Assembly (NCBI GenBank): GCA_910578505.1
Contig: CAJTPV010000025.1
Coordinates: 1 to 47,258 of the forward strand
Reading direction: 5' to 3'
Length of the DNA: 47,258 nucleotides
Source: an uncultured Oscillospiraceae bacterium
Lineage (GTDB): Bacteria > Bacillota > Clostridia > Oscillospirales > Oscillospiraceae
Position numbers and translations under genes: made by a program. This document shows, in pieces, positions 46,963 to 47,258 of the stretch; position 1 is the stretch's first letter, and each line of letters opens with the position of its first letter. The notes beneath the pieces are model-generated. The model saw only the letters and a program-made list of their open reading frames with translations. It ran no database searches and was not told the origin of the DNA.

Positions 46963-47258
46963 ATGCAGATGGTACAGCGCAAGAAAACCGAATCGAGGCG
47001 GAAAACTCCGTGGGATAGCCAGGAGGACAGTCAGATGACACCAATGCAACAATTTCTGCGGGATAGATACCAAGAACACTATGCACAACGGCACCCACTC
47101 TTGAGCGATACGGGAGAGGTCGAACTCATCAATACAGTAGTACCCACGCAATGCCCATTCTGCCGCGCAGAGCAATTCAGCCGAAAAGGCCATACAAGAT
47201 CCGGTGTCCAACGGTACGTTTGCAAATGTGGAAAAACATTTCTTCCCACAACAGGGAC
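46963..47258 (+). mobile_element. IS transposase, N-terminal part (cut by window edge)
   Basis: The frame from ATG 46963 runs off the right edge after about 98 residues. It contains a zinc ribbon, CPFCRAEQFSRKGHTRSGVQ then RYVCKCGKTF, typical of the N-terminal domain of IS1/IS1595-type transposases, which precedes the DDE catalytic domain. RBS-like GAGGTG precedes the start. The left end of the IS probably lies between 46905 and 46960, where the flavin-reductase similarity ends, but no terminal inverted repeat could be confirmed because the other end is outside the window. Confidence 0.7.

Overview
This window looks like chromosomal DNA of a GC-rich, low-oxygen Firmicute of class Clostridia, most likely Oscillospiraceae (Oscillibacter, Flavonifractor or Lawsonibacter type). 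The reasons are the Firmicute order of the S10-spc-alpha ribosomal operons with secY-adk-map-KOW-infA-rpmJ inside, zinc-binding S14 and Adk, AGGAGG ribosome sites, TTGACA-N17-TATAAT promoters, an M-box riboswitch, a GGGtGRT gene pair, and a decayed Clostridia-type integrative conjugative element (ICE). The genus is inference.

Layout. (1) 1-4831: a 2-oxoacid dehydrogenase operon in the order E2 (cut by the window edge), E3, and an E1 with alpha and beta chains fused into one 822-residue protein. (2) 5052-21281: one long ribosomal super-operon from a consensus promoter and a structured leader (S10 to L17), with secY, adk, map, infA and rpoA embedded, closed by a strong terminator. A palindromic repeat sits inside it between the S14 and S8 genes. 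(3) 21347-24254: rpsO and pnp, separated by large hairpins. (4) 24261-25192: a PIN-toxin/antitoxin pair and a ribbon-helix-helix regulator gene on the minus strand. (5) 25386-27829: a secreted SLH-anchored M13 metallopeptidase. (6) 28295-29330: an MgtE-like membrane protein behind an M-box Mg2+ riboswitch. (7) 29426-30652: ECF sigma factor plus a membrane protein, probably its anti-sigma. (8) 30778-33749: a BlaI/BlaR1-like regulator pair with a third membrane gene. (9) 33964-35861: a NifU-like scaffold protein with the GGGtGRT protein. (10) 35925-37379: a protein with an internal duplication. (11) 37680-37911: tRNA-Ser(GGA).

From about 38.2 kb to the right edge the sequence is mobile. It holds ICE genes (PrgI-like, VirB4/TraE, an accessory protein, M23 peptidase, DUF6103, MobL-type relaxase) interrupted by an AT-rich flavodoxin/XRE cassette and followed by a flavin-reductase fragment and the start of an IS transposase. 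The striking feature here is that one conserved ICE gene after another keeps its two ends but lacks its middle. VirB4 has lost its Walker A region, the M23 peptidase its first zinc ligands, the relaxase its HxH motif and the gamma-glutamylcyclotransferase its core. The element therefore looks unable to transfer itself.

The best candidates for poorly described biology are the NifU-like/GGGtGRT pair, the serially gutted ICE, the hairpins before pnp, and the BlaR-like three-gene locus with an unfamiliar extracellular domain. Family assignments are from recognition of the protein sequences; no search or folding program was run.
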